In this document: positions 27,986 to 36,037 of the stretch, one piece after another
Layout of the letters: the number at the start of each line of letters is the position of its first letter
Numbering within the stretch: position 1 is the first letter of the stretch
Notes under the pieces: model-generated
Told to the model about the DNA's origin: nothing
The model's database searches: none
What the model saw: only the letters and a program-made list of their open reading frames with translations
Assembly (NCBI GenBank): GCA_902595465.1
Contig: CACJQE010000007.1
Coordinates: 1-64,000 of the forward strand
Direction of reading: 5' to 3'
DNA length: 64,000 nucleotides
Origin: an uncultured Pelagibacteraceae bacterium
GTDB lineage: Bacteria; Pseudomonadota; Alphaproteobacteria; Pelagibacterales; Pelagibacteraceae
Position numbers and translations under genes: made by a program

Positions 27986-29476
27986 ATGAAATTATTTTTT
28001 CTACTTGGAAATCAGCTTTTCTCAGAGAAATATCTAGAAAAGTACAGAAAAGACCACTTTTTCTTTATGGCTGAAGATTATCAGCTTTGTACGTACGAAA
28101 AGCATCATAAACAAAAGATATTATTGTTCTTATCTTGCATGCGATCTCACGCAGATATACTAAAAAAAAATAAATTTAAATTAGAATATTCTTCGATCGA
28201 GGATAAATCTTTCAAGCTAGATTACACAGAAAAATTAAAAAAAATAATTAAAGCAAAAAAAATTAAAGAAATTTCAAGTTTCGAAATTGAGGATAAATTT
28301 TTTGAAAATAAAATTACCAATTTTTTAAAAAAGGAAAAAATTAAATGGAATATTATTCAAACTCCAATGTTTTTAAATTCTAGAGAAAAATTTAAAAACT
28401 ATTTATCGAAATCAAAAAAACCTTTTATGGCAGTTTTTTATAAAGAGACTAGACGAGATTTGGATATACTCATGAAAAAAGATGGTAATCCAGAAGGTGG
28501 CAAATGGAGTTTTGACGAAGACAATCGAAATAAACTTCCAAAAAATATATCTATACCCAAATTTCCTAAAATTACCGAGACTGTTCATACGAAAAAACTA
28601 AAAATTTTAATTGATAAAAATTTTAAAAGTCACCCAGGTAATACGAAAAACTTTTGGTTTGCTACGGAATATGATGATGTAATTAAATTATTAAATTTTT
28701 TTATTAAAGAGAAATCAAATTTATTTGGGGATTATGAAGATGCAGTTGATCAGAAAGACAATATATTATTTCATAGTGCTTTAAGTCCTTACATCAATTT
28801 AGGTCTTATCACTCCAGAATTTATAATCAAAAAAGTTTTAGATTTTCACAACAAAAATAAAATAAGATTAAATTCCTTAGAGGGTTACATTCGTCAAGTA
28901 ATCGGGTGGAGAGAATTTATGAGGGGAATATATCAAAGCTATTCAAAAGAAATGGAAACTAGAAATTTTTTTAAACAAAATAGAAAAATGAAAAACTCAT
29001 GGTACGAAGGAACAACAGGATTACCACCTCTAGATTATGCTATTAAAAATGCAGTGAATTATGGTTGGTCACATCATATTGAAAGGTTAATGATCTTATC
29101 AAACATAATGAATTTATGTGAAGTTAAGCCAACGTATGTTTACAAATGGTTTATGGAAATGTTTGTGGATTCCTCTGACTGGGTAATGGTCCCGAATGTT
29201 TATGGAATGGGGCTTTTCAGTGATGGAGGAATCTTTGCAACAAAACCATATATTTGCGGTTCCGCTTATTTCATGAAAATGATGGATTTTAAAAAAGGAG
29301 AATGGTGCAATACCATGGATGGTCTTTATTGGAGATTCATAAATAGAAATAGAGCCTTCTTTTTAAAAAATCCTAGACTTTCTATGATGGTTAGAATTTT
29401 CGATAAAATGAAACCTGATAGAAAAAAATTAATTTTAGCTGAGGCAGAAAAATTTATTAAACAAAATACTGCATAG
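27986..29476 (+). CDS. Prokaryotic cryptochrome/(6-4)-type photolyase family protein
   Basis: 496 residues. The N-terminal ~200 residues form the DPRP domain that opens MKLFFLLGNQLF and contains FMAEDYQLCTYEKHHKQKI, typical of the FeS-bacterial cryptochrome/photolyase (CryB/PhrB) group. FAD-domain signatures follow: GYIRQVIGWREFMRGIY, NYGWSHHIERLMILSNIMNLC and WFMEMFVDSSDWVMVPNVYGMG. PhrB-type proteins carry four Cys for a [4Fe-4S] cluster; here the tail reads YICGSAYFMKM, then DFKKGEWCNTMDGLYWRF, with no CxxC pair. It is immediately followed by a DUF2256 gene. Probable DNA repair of (6-4) lesions, or a light-sensing relative. Confidence 0.9.
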   Translation: MKLFFLLGNQLFSEKYLEKYRKDHFFFMAEDYQLCTYEKHHKQKILLFLSCMRSHADILKKNKFKLEYSSIEDKSFKLDYTEKLKKIIKAKKIKEISSFEIEDKFFENKITNFLKKEKIKWNIIQTPMFLNSREKFKNYLSKSKKPFMAVFYKETRRDLDILMKKDGNPEGGKWSFDEDNRNKLPKNISIPKFPKITETVHTKKLKILIDKNFKSHPGNTKNFWFATEYDDVIKLLNFFIKEKSNLFGDYEDAVDQKDNILFHSALSPYINLGLITPEFIIKKVLDFHNKNKIRLNSLEGYIRQVIGWREFMRGIYQSYSKEMETRNFFKQNRKMKNSWYEGTTGLPPLDYAIKNAVNYGWSHHIERLMILSNIMNLCEVKPTYVYKWFMEMFVDSSDWVMVPNVYGMGLFSDGGIFATKPYICGSAYFMKMMDFKKGEWCNTMDGLYWRFINRNRAFFLKNPRLSMMVRIFDKMKPDRKKLILAEAEKFIKQNTA

Positions 29477-29604
29477 TGAGAAAAGAAAATTTACCCACAA
29501 AAATTTGCCCTGTATGTAAGAGACCTTTTACTTGGAGAAAAAAATGGAAATTAAACTGGGATAAAGTGAAATATTGTTCTAAGAAATGTTCAAAGAACAA
29601 CTAA
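29476..29604 (+). CDS. DUF2256 zinc-ribbon-like mini-protein
   Basis: A 42-residue product that begins at a GTG overlapping the photolyase stop by one base (TAGTG), so it is almost surely translated by termination-reinitiation. It reads RKENLPTKICPVCKRPFTW, then a Lys/Trp stretch (RKKWKLNWDKVKYCS), then KKCSKNN. The CxxC and CxxxC pairs form a four-Cys metal site and the WRKKW and W-D-x-V-x-Y-C-S elements are the DUF2256 signature. DUF2256 genes repeatedly accompany prokaryotic cryptochrome/photolyase genes; the role is unknown and a small metal-bound partner is one possibility. Confidence 0.9.
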   Translation: MRKENLPTKICPVCKRPFTWRKKWKLNWDKVKYCSKKCSKNN

Positions 29605-29674
29605 GAATTTAATTTTAATAATTATTTAATCTTTCTGAAATAATTTTGTATCTTATTTAAATTATAAATTTTTC

Positions 29675-31063
29675 ATGCAAAGAAATTTAGTACTAATTCT
29701 ATTATTAATACTTTTCAACAGTTCACAATCTCTAGCAAAAACATTTAATGTCAAAAATTCAAAAGATTCTGGTCCTGAAAGTCTAAGGCATGCACTTTTA
29801 AAGGCATCTAAAAGTAAAGAATCATCAAAAATATTAATTACAACTGAAGATGAAATAATTATTAATTCAACTTTAGAATATACAGGACTACAACCCCTAG
29901 ATATAGTAGGGTCAGGACAGTCTATTAAAACTACCCAAAATCAAACACTCCTCTTTATTTCAAATGGTGCTGACCTTACAATATCTAATTTAAATTTTTA
30001 TGGAGTAGGTGGATTTAGTATTAAAAAAGGAGGATGGGGCAAAGGTATATTTGTAGATGTTAGAGACGACCAAAAAGGTTTAGTAAATGTAATTTTAAAT
30101 AACGTTTCTGTTAACGATGTTGCCAGTCATGGAATTCATATTTCTGACTGCAGTCTAGCCGATGACTGTGGTGGTGGACAAGGCGGTGGGGGAGAAGGTT
30201 CAGATGCTTCCATTAAAGTTGTAGTTGATAATTTAACAATTAGTAATGTAGGAAATGGAAGATTTGATGCGGATGGATTTAGGATTGATGAAAGAGGCAT
30301 TGGTGATATCGATTTCAAAGCAAGTAACTCTCTGTTTACTCTTGTTGGTGCGGATGGAGTTGAGTTAGATGAAGGTAATGCTGGAAATGTTAATGCTACA
30401 GTAAATAATTCATCTTTTGTTTTAAATGGAGCATATTGTGATCCAAAACTTTTAAAACCATTTATGCCCAAACAAGATGAAGGTGAATTTGATGATAATG
30501 TGAGAAAAGAAGAAAGTATACCTGGAAAGATTAAGGGTACCCCAGATGATAGATGTTTTGAGAGAGAAGTTGATTTGTATGACTCTGGTTTTGTTAAAGA
30601 ATTTGAATTTGGCATAGATTTAGATGATGGTTTTGATATTGATGAAGCTGGTCCCGGAAATTTAGTTGTTACCATTAATAACTCATTTATAAATGGAAAT
30701 TTAGACGAAGGTTTAGATTTTGATGAAGCAAATAATGGTGATATATTTTTAACTATCAACAACACTATTTCTATAAATAACACAGACGATGGTTTTAAAA
30801 ATTCTGAAGAAGATGATGGTTCAGTTATAGCAAGTATTGATGGTGTAATTGCTGTAAAAAATGGTGGTAAAGGAATTGTGCTTGAAGAGGAAGGTGTAGG
30901 TGATGTGAGAGCGTTTATTGAAAGTACAATTACAAACACTAATGATGATAGTGATAAAACTGGATTAGAGGCAGTGCAAGAAGATGTTGGATCTGGTATT
31001 ATAAAAATTGTTAATTCTCAGTTGTTTGATGGTATTGATGCTGAAGGTGTCCAGCTAAAATAG
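29675..31063 (+). CDS. Secreted acidic repeat protein, probable right-handed beta-helix
   Basis: 462 residues with a signal peptide (LVLILLLILFNSSQSLA). The next ~100 residues (KNSKDSGPESLRHALLKA, LEYTGLQPLDIVG, LTISNLNFYGVGG) look like the start of a parallel beta-helix or polymorphic outer-membrane-type protein. From ~165 on there are degenerate ~30-residue units of the form DGxxxDExGxGDIxxxINNSxxxNN, strongly acidic (GVELDEGNAGNVNAT, GFDIDEAGPGNLVVTINNS, GLDFDEANNGDIFLTINN). Asp/Asn/Gly-rich turns suggest Ca binding. No catalytic motif and no membrane anchor is evident. It stands between the DUF2256 gene (70 bases upstream) and a convergent broken small ORF. Confidence 0.8.
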   Translation: MQRNLVLILLLILFNSSQSLAKTFNVKNSKDSGPESLRHALLKASKSKESSKILITTEDEIIINSTLEYTGLQPLDIVGSGQSIKTTQNQTLLFISNGADLTISNLNFYGVGGFSIKKGGWGKGIFVDVRDDQKGLVNVILNNVSVNDVASHGIHISDCSLADDCGGGQGGGGEGSDASIKVVVDNLTISNVGNGRFDADGFRIDERGIGDIDFKASNSLFTLVGADGVELDEGNAGNVNATVNNSSFVLNGAYCDPKLLKPFMPKQDEGEFDDNVRKEESIPGKIKGTPDDRCFEREVDLYDSGFVKEFEFGIDLDDGFDIDEAGPGNLVVTINNSFINGNLDEGLDFDEANNGDIFLTINNTISINNTDDGFKNSEEDDGSVIASIDGVIAVKNGGKGIVLEEEGVGDVRAFIESTITNTNDDSDKTGLEAVQEDVGSGIIKIVNSQLFDGIDAEGVQLK

Positions 31064-31064
31064 A

Positions 31065-31295
31065 TTAACAACAAGAACAACTTGTCTTTTTCTCTGATTT
31101 TTTTTCTTCAATTACTTCTTCCCTAGCTGCTGATTGTTCAAGAATTTTTGCTTCTGCAGTTTCTTTCTCTTTTAATATTTTATTTTCGATATATGCATAA
31201 AGAGAGTTGAAACCTAATTTTTAAGCTTTCTTTTCTTCGTAATTCCTTCTGCCTTTAAGATTTTCAATAATTTCAAGAACTTGTGGGTTATTCAT
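31065..31295 (-). pseudogene. Small Cys-tailed protein gene interrupted by one in-frame stop
   Basis: Reading the minus strand from the ATG at 31295, the frame gives 24 codons (MNNPQVLEIIENLKGRRNY then EEKKA), a TAA at 31223-31221, and then 51 more codons in the same frame (KLGFNSLYAYIENKIL, a Lys/Glu/Ala-rich helix, and a C-terminal KKTSCSCC) to a stop at 31065. The helix continuing across the stop and the Cys-rich end suggest one ~76-residue protein disabled by a single nonsense change (for instance AAA to TAA). A sequencing error is also possible. It lies 41 bases downstream of the antenna-less photolyase gene on the same strand. Family not recognised. Confidence 0.55.
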
Positions 31296-31336
31296 ATTAT
31301 GGTTATCTCATAATTTTGATAATTTACAATAGTTCT

Positions 31337-32479
31337 TTAAAAAAATTCTTTAATTATAGTTGGTATATACTTTTTGAAATTAAAAAAACCTTTATTGCAA
31401 TATTTCCAAGAATTTCGGTCTAAATTACGATAAAGAAATTTTATATTATTTATTCCTTGAGAAGTTAAAAAATCTAAGTTTTCTCCAACACAAGGATATA
31501 AAAAATAACTATTCTCAATTGTTTTAAGGTTACCAATATCAATAATTTCACAATCCAAAGATTTTTCATCCAACCTTCTTTTTTGATCCTGAATTAAATT
31601 AGTCTTAAATTTCACTGTTTTTTCACTAAGTTTAATATTCCTAATGTCGTTATTATTATTAACTAAATAAATCTTTTTAAATTTATGGTCTTTGAAATCA
31701 GTCAACTCAAAAGAAAGATTATTATCAAAAATAATTAAATTTTGCTCATCTAAACTTACTGGATTACTAAAATCTTTTAAGACAGCCTTGTATATTTTCT
31801 CGCTAACTTTAGGTGGTGCATTTTCATTTAAATTAATGTCATTAAATCTGTTATTAGTAAATTTTTTTATATTCCATTCACTTGCCAAATAATGCTTACC
31901 TTGTGTTTGTATCCCAGCAACCCATCTCCATCCTAATGTATTAGATGCTGCATCTCCATCATAGAGATGCTTCATAAAAAATTCAGCTCCCAATTGCCAA
32001 GGTAAATTTAAAGTAAAAATCCAGATACTGGCAAACCACATTCTTGTATGATTATGAAGGTAATTAAATTCTTTTAATTCCTTAACCCATTCATTAAAAC
32101 ATTCTATATTTGTATTTCCATCAATGGCATTTAAATAATCTTTATTATCTTTGTATTTTTCTCTTATAATTTTTAGTTCTATTATGTAATCTGTCCATAC
32201 ATTAGGTCTTAATTCTAACCATCCTTTCCAATAAGTACGCCACAAAACCTCCTGAATAAATTTTTCATTTTTAGAAAATGAAAATTTCTTTAAGGCTTTA
32301 TCTATAACTTCTAACTCATTTAATATTCCATGAGATATATATGGAGAAATACAAGATATATTTGATCTTTTATCTGGACCAAAATCAAAATTTCTCAATC
32401 TTGAATATTCAGAAAGATTATTTTCAACGAAATTATCTAGTTTATTAGTGGCTTGCGCCCGATTTGGTTCAAAATTCAT
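31337..32479 (-). CDS. FAD-binding photolyase/cryptochrome-like protein lacking the N-terminal antenna domain
   Basis: 380 residues. It starts directly in the photolyase FAD-binding domain: MNFEPNRAQATNKLDNFV, then YSRLRNFDFGPDKRSNISCISPYISHGIL, FIQEVLWRTYWKGWLEL, and YLHNHTRMWFASIWIFTLNLPW (140-161), GAEFFMKHLYDGDAASNTLGWRWVAG (165-189), the FAD and lesion-site region. The usual ~180-residue N-terminal alpha/beta domain is absent. Instead residues ~245-380 form an alpha/beta-looking tail (NLIIFDNNLSFE, FKKIYLVNNNNDIRNI, SLDCEIIDIGN, INNIKFLYRNLDR). DNA repair or light signalling is inferred. It starts six bases after argG on the same strand. Confidence 0.85.
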   Translation of the reverse strand: MNFEPNRAQATNKLDNFVENNLSEYSRLRNFDFGPDKRSNISCISPYISHGILNELEVIDKALKKFSFSKNEKFIQEVLWRTYWKGWLELRPNVWTDYIIELKIIREKYKDNKDYLNAIDGNTNIECFNEWVKELKEFNYLHNHTRMWFASIWIFTLNLPWQLGAEFFMKHLYDGDAASNTLGWRWVAGIQTQGKHYLASEWNIKKFTNNRFNDINLNENAPPKVSEKIYKAVLKDFSNPVSLDEQNLIIFDNNLSFELTDFKDHKFKKIYLVNNNNDIRNIKLSEKTVKFKTNLIQDQKRRLDEKSLDCEIIDIGNLKTIENSYFLYPCVGENLDFLTSQGINNIKFLYRNLDRNSWKYCNKGFFNFKKYIPTIIKEFF

Positions 32480-32485
32480 GATGTT

Positions 32486-33670
32486 TTATTTTAATTTTTT
32501 CTTATGAAAATTAATAAATCTTTCAACATTTAATTTATTAAAAGTTTTATTTTCCTCAAATGAAACTTTTTTCATAGAATAAGCTGAACTTCTAGTTATT
32601 CTTGAATGAATAATAACATTCCCTTTATATAGCCTCAATTTAACTGATCCATTAACTTTACTTCTCTTAAGATCTATAATTCTTTGTAATTTAAATCTCT
32701 CATTAGAAAACCAATATCCATTATAAATCAGTTCCGCATATCTAGGCATAATTTTTTCTTTCTTATGCATTGTATCTTTATCAAGTGTAACAGACTCTAT
32801 AGCCCTATGAGCGTGCATTAATAAAGTTCCGCCTGGTGTTTCGTATACACCTCTTGATTTTATACCGATAAATCTATTTTCTACTAGATCAACTCTTCCA
32901 ACAGCATTTTTTCCAGCTATATCGTTTAATTTTCCAAGCAATTTAGATGGAGATAATTTTTTCCCATTCACTGCAATCGGATCTCCACTTTTAAAGTCTA
33001 TTTTTACAATTGAAGATTTATTAGGTGCTTTTTCTGGAGATACCGTTCTTTGAAAGATAAAGTCAGGTGCAGAGTTTTTTGGATTTTCTAACAACTTTCC
33101 TTCTGTTGATGTATGAAAAATATTATCGTCTACTGAAAAAGGCGGCGCTCCTTTCTTGTCTTTAGGTATTTCAATTTTATTTTTTTTTGCATAATTAATT
33201 AGATCTGATCTAGATTTCAGCTTCCAAATTCTCCAAGGCGCAATAACTTTTATTTTAGGACCAAAATAATGATAACCTAACTCAAATCTTACTTGATCAT
33301 TTCCTTTTCCTGTTGATCCATGAGACACAGCATAGGCATTGAATTTTTTAGCAATTCTAATTTGATCTTTGGCTATTAAAGGTCTAGCAATTGAGGTTCC
33401 AAGCAAATAAACACCCTCATATATTGCATGGCCCCTAATCATTGGATAAACATAATCTTTTACAAAAATATCTTTTAGATCTTGAATAATAATATTTTTT
33501 ACACCAAGTTTTTTTGCGTTTCTGAAAATTTTATTTCTATCTATTTCTTGACCAATGTCTGCAGTATAACAAATTACTTCTACATCATAATTTTCCTGTA
33601 ACCATTTTAATATGATTGATGTGTCCAAGCCTCCAGAATAGGCAAGAACTATCTTTTTCTTTGATTTCAT
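32486..33670 (-). CDS. argG: Argininosuccinate synthase
   Basis: Joins citrulline and aspartate with ATP in arginine synthesis. 394 residues, normal for the family. The PP-loop AYSGGLDTSIILKWL starts the protein. YLLGTSIARPLIAK, VSHGSTGKGNDQVRFELGY and APWRIWKL follow. GRVDLVENRFIGIKSRGVYETPG is a strong family signature. It lies at the head of a minus-strand group followed by the antenna-less photolyase gene six bases on, and sits four bases after the IalB-like gene stop. Confidence 0.98.
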   Translation of the reverse strand: MKSKKKIVLAYSGGLDTSIILKWLQENYDVEVICYTADIGQEIDRNKIFRNAKKLGVKNIIIQDLKDIFVKDYVYPMIRGHAIYEGVYLLGTSIARPLIAKDQIRIAKKFNAYAVSHGSTGKGNDQVRFELGYHYFGPKIKVIAPWRIWKLKSRSDLINYAKKNKIEIPKDKKGAPPFSVDDNIFHTSTEGKLLENPKNSAPDFIFQRTVSPEKAPNKSSIVKIDFKSGDPIAVNGKKLSPSKLLGKLNDIAGKNAVGRVDLVENRFIGIKSRGVYETPGGTLLMHAHRAIESVTLDKDTMHKKEKIMPRYAELIYNGYWFSNERFKLQRIIDLKRSKVNGSVKLRLYKGNVIIHSRITRSSAYSMKKVSFEENKTFNKLNVERFINFHKKKLK

Positions 33671-33673
33671 TAT

Positions 33674-34174
33674 TTAACTGCAGCTTTTTTTAGCTGCGTT
33701 ATATGCTTTAGTGAAGCCCATCAAAGAATAATGATCAATTGTTTGAGAACCAGATTTATTATATCCAGTAACCATTAATCTTGATGCCTTTTTCATTCTT
33801 CTAACAACTTTTTTCTCAATTTTATTACTTGAAATCCATGCAAAATTATCTTGAGCTATATCAAATTTATATTTTGATTTACCAGAGCTAGCTGTAATTG
33901 AATTTTGACTGTTGTATTCATAGCCCGAAGTTGTGCTTACTTCGTCTTTAATTTTTTCAGATGGTCTGAAAGTTACAAATAATCTTGCATCTCTATCATT
34001 TTTTTTAGGAGATTGAAGAACAGGTTTAGATTGAGCAAAACATACTTTACTATCCCCACTAGTTACAACAATTGCATCCCAGTCTTTAAATGTTCCTATT
34101 TTATTTAATTCTTCTGAATAAGAAGTTGATCCAAATAAGAGAATAAAAAAAATTATTTTAAAAATTATGGACAT
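33674..34174 (-). CDS. IalB-like periplasmic protein (invasion-associated locus B family)
   Basis: 166 residues with a signal peptide (FKIIFFILLFGSTSYS). The mature part matches the IalB family. FKDWDAIVVTSGDSKVCFAQ has the first Cys, RDARLFVTFRPSEKIKDEV and SGKSKYKFDIAQDNFAW follow, then MKKASRLMVTGYNKSGSQT and YSLMGFTKAYNAAKKSC with a second Cys, probably forming a disulfide. The family is common in free-living alphaproteobacteria, where invasion is not relevant; the function there is unknown. The start overlaps the end of the aldo/keto reductase gene by ten bases. Confidence 0.85.
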   Translation of the reverse strand: MSIIFKIIFFILLFGSTSYSEELNKIGTFKDWDAIVVTSGDSKVCFAQSKPVLQSPKKNDRDARLFVTFRPSEKIKDEVSTTSGYEYNSQNSITASSGKSKYKFDIAQDNFAWISSNKIEKKVVRRMKKASRLMVTGYNKSGSQTIDHYSLMGFTKAYNAAKKSCS

Positions 34175-35199
34175 GGATTTGGATATTTTTTTTGGATTTC
34201 ATTAATTTCATTAATTATTTCTTTATCAAGACTCACTTTTACACTTTCTATATTTGTTTTCAACTGCTCCATTGTTGTTGCACCAATAATAACGCTAGAC
34301 ATGAAATCTTGTATCTCACAAAATTTTATACACATTTGACTCATATCAATGTTGTATTTTTCACTAATATTAAAATACTCATCAACAGCTTCGTTAGTAT
34401 TTGGTTTTCGATATCTTGTCCAAAAATCCCAATCTCTTTCCATCCGAGATCCTTTTGGAAATTGCTTATTTCTATATTTACCACTTAAAAAACCACTGGC
34501 TAAAGGAGAATAAGATAAACAGCCAATATTTTCTCTTATAGACACCTCAGCTAATCCAACTTCATATGACCTATTTAATAAACTATAGGGATTTTGTATG
34601 GACATCATTCTTGGCAAACTCTTTTCCTTTGAAAGTTTGAGATAATTCATAACACCCCAAGGAGTTTCATTAGATAAACCTACATGTCTAATTTTACCTT
34701 GCTCAATATACTTTTGTAATTCAACCAACACGTCTTCGAATTTATTCCATTCATTTTCTTTATGCACATAACCAAGTCTTCCAAAATTGTTTACATTTCT
34801 TTCTGGCCAATGAAGCTGATATAAATCTATATAATCAGTTTTAAGTCTTTCAAGACTGTTATGAAGTGCAGTTTCGAGATTCTTCCCTACAAAACTATTT
34901 TCACCATTTCTAATATAATCTCTTGCAGGACCACAAACTTTAGTTGCAAGTATCACATCTTTTCTTTTTTTTGTTTTTTCAAACCAATTTCCAATGATCG
35001 TCTCTGTATGACCAAAAGTTTCAGCTTTAGGAGGTACCGCATAAAGTTCTGCTGTATCCCAAAAATTAACCCCATTTTCTAGTGAGAAATCCATTTGTTC
35101 GAAGGCCTCTTCTTGGCTATTTTGTTCACCCCAAGTCATGGTACCGAGACAAATTGTGCTAATATCTATATCAGTTGTTCCTAATTTTTTATAATTCAT
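34165..35199 (-). CDS. Aldo/keto reductase (Tas-like)
   Basis: 344 residues of an AKR TIM barrel. MNYKKLGTTDIDISTICLGTMTWG is the opening. FWDTAELYAVPP carries the catalytic Asp/Tyr pair, VILATKVCGP the Lys, and LYQLHWPER the His, giving a complete AKR tetrad. The C-terminal SSVIIGATTMEQLKTNIES is the NADP-binding signature. The pattern GQTTI-like opening and the PPKAETFGHTE insert are typical of the Tas (YgdS) branch, NADPH-dependent. Its substrate is unknown. Confidence 0.92.
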   Translation of the reverse strand: MNYKKLGTTDIDISTICLGTMTWGEQNSQEEAFEQMDFSLENGVNFWDTAELYAVPPKAETFGHTETIIGNWFEKTKKRKDVILATKVCGPARDYIRNGENSFVGKNLETALHNSLERLKTDYIDLYQLHWPERNVNNFGRLGYVHKENEWNKFEDVLVELQKYIEQGKIRHVGLSNETPWGVMNYLKLSKEKSLPRMMSIQNPYSLLNRSYEVGLAEVSIRENIGCLSYSPLASGFLSGKYRNKQFPKGSRMERDWDFWTRYRKPNTNEAVDEYFNISEKYNIDMSQMCIKFCEIQDFMSSVIIGATTMEQLKTNIESVKVSLDKEIINEINEIQKKYPNPCP

Positions 35200-35271
35200 T
35201 AAATATTAAGTATTTGTTACCTATATTTTGACTGCTTGAAAAATTTAAAATTTATTACTATATATTTAATC

Positions 35272-36030
35272 ATGGAATTCAATAGAGACAATATTCTAAA
35301 TAGATCAACAACTGCAAAAAAAGCTGTTGTGATGGATGAAGGCCTTAGAGCCTACATGCTTAAAGTTTACAACTACATGGCAACTGGAGTTTTGCTAACG
35401 GGAATCATTGCATTGCTATCTTTTAAAATGTCAGTAGTTACAGATGCAAGTGGATCAATAGTTGCTTTAACTGAGTTCGGAAATGCAATTTATCTATCAG
35501 GATTGAAATGGGTGGTTATGTTAGCTCCTCTCGGAATTGTTTTTTATATGAGTTTTGGGATAAATAAAATGAGTTCTTCAAAAGCTCAAACTACTTTTTG
35601 GATTTTTGCAGCCTTGATGGGTTTATCATTATCATCAATTTTATTAGTTTACACAGGACTTAGTGTGACGAGAGTATTTTTCATATCTTCAGCAACATTT
35701 GGAGCTATGAGTATATATGGTTACACAACTAAAAGAGACCTCACAAAATTTGGATCATTCTTAATGATGGGTTTGATCGGTATTATAATCGCATCTTTAG
35801 TAAATATTTTCTTAAAATCTTCAATGATGTACTTCGCTATTTCAATCATTGGAGTTCTTATATTTGTTGGATTAACTGCATACGATACACAAAAAATTAA
35901 GAATATGTACGCAGCATCAGATTCAGGTGAAGTAATTGGTAAGAAAGCTGTTATGGGAGCTTTAACATTATACTTAGATTTTATAAATTTATTTATAATG
36001 CTTTTAAGATTGTTCGGTCAAAGAAGATAA
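35272..36030 (+). CDS. Bax inhibitor-1 / YccA-family membrane protein
   Basis: The start was placed at the ATG at 35272 (MEFNRDNILNRSTTAKKAVV), giving 252 residues; a reading from 35236 adds an untypical hydrophobic leader. Seven TM helices can be drawn. YMATGVLLTGIIALLSF and LAPLGIVFYMSFGINKMS are early helices; FVGLTAYDTQKIKNMY is the BI-1 signature with its acidic residue, which in homologues controls a pH-dependent Ca leak. The gene ends MLLRLFGQRR, typical for the family. It is convergent with DUF2794. Confidence 0.93.
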   Translation: MEFNRDNILNRSTTAKKAVVMDEGLRAYMLKVYNYMATGVLLTGIIALLSFKMSVVTDASGSIVALTEFGNAIYLSGLKWVVMLAPLGIVFYMSFGINKMSSSKAQTTFWIFAALMGLSLSSILLVYTGLSVTRVFFISSATFGAMSIYGYTTKRDLTKFGSFLMMGLIGIIIASLVNIFLKSSMMYFAISIIGVLIFVGLTAYDTQKIKNMYAASDSGEVIGKKAVMGALTLYLDFINLFIMLLRLFGQRR

Positions 36031-36037
36031 TCAAAAA

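Noticed and set aside
30136-30939. Long minus-strand reading frame opposite the repeat protein
   Set aside because: It is Ser/Pro-rich translation of the repeat protein's complementary strand. The plus frame has a signal peptide and beta-helix repeats, so this is a shadow.
31065-31295. Programmed read-through or recoding of the in-frame TAA
   Set aside because: TAA is not a selenocysteine or pyrrolysine codon and no recoding structure was seen; a nonsense change or sequence error is simpler.
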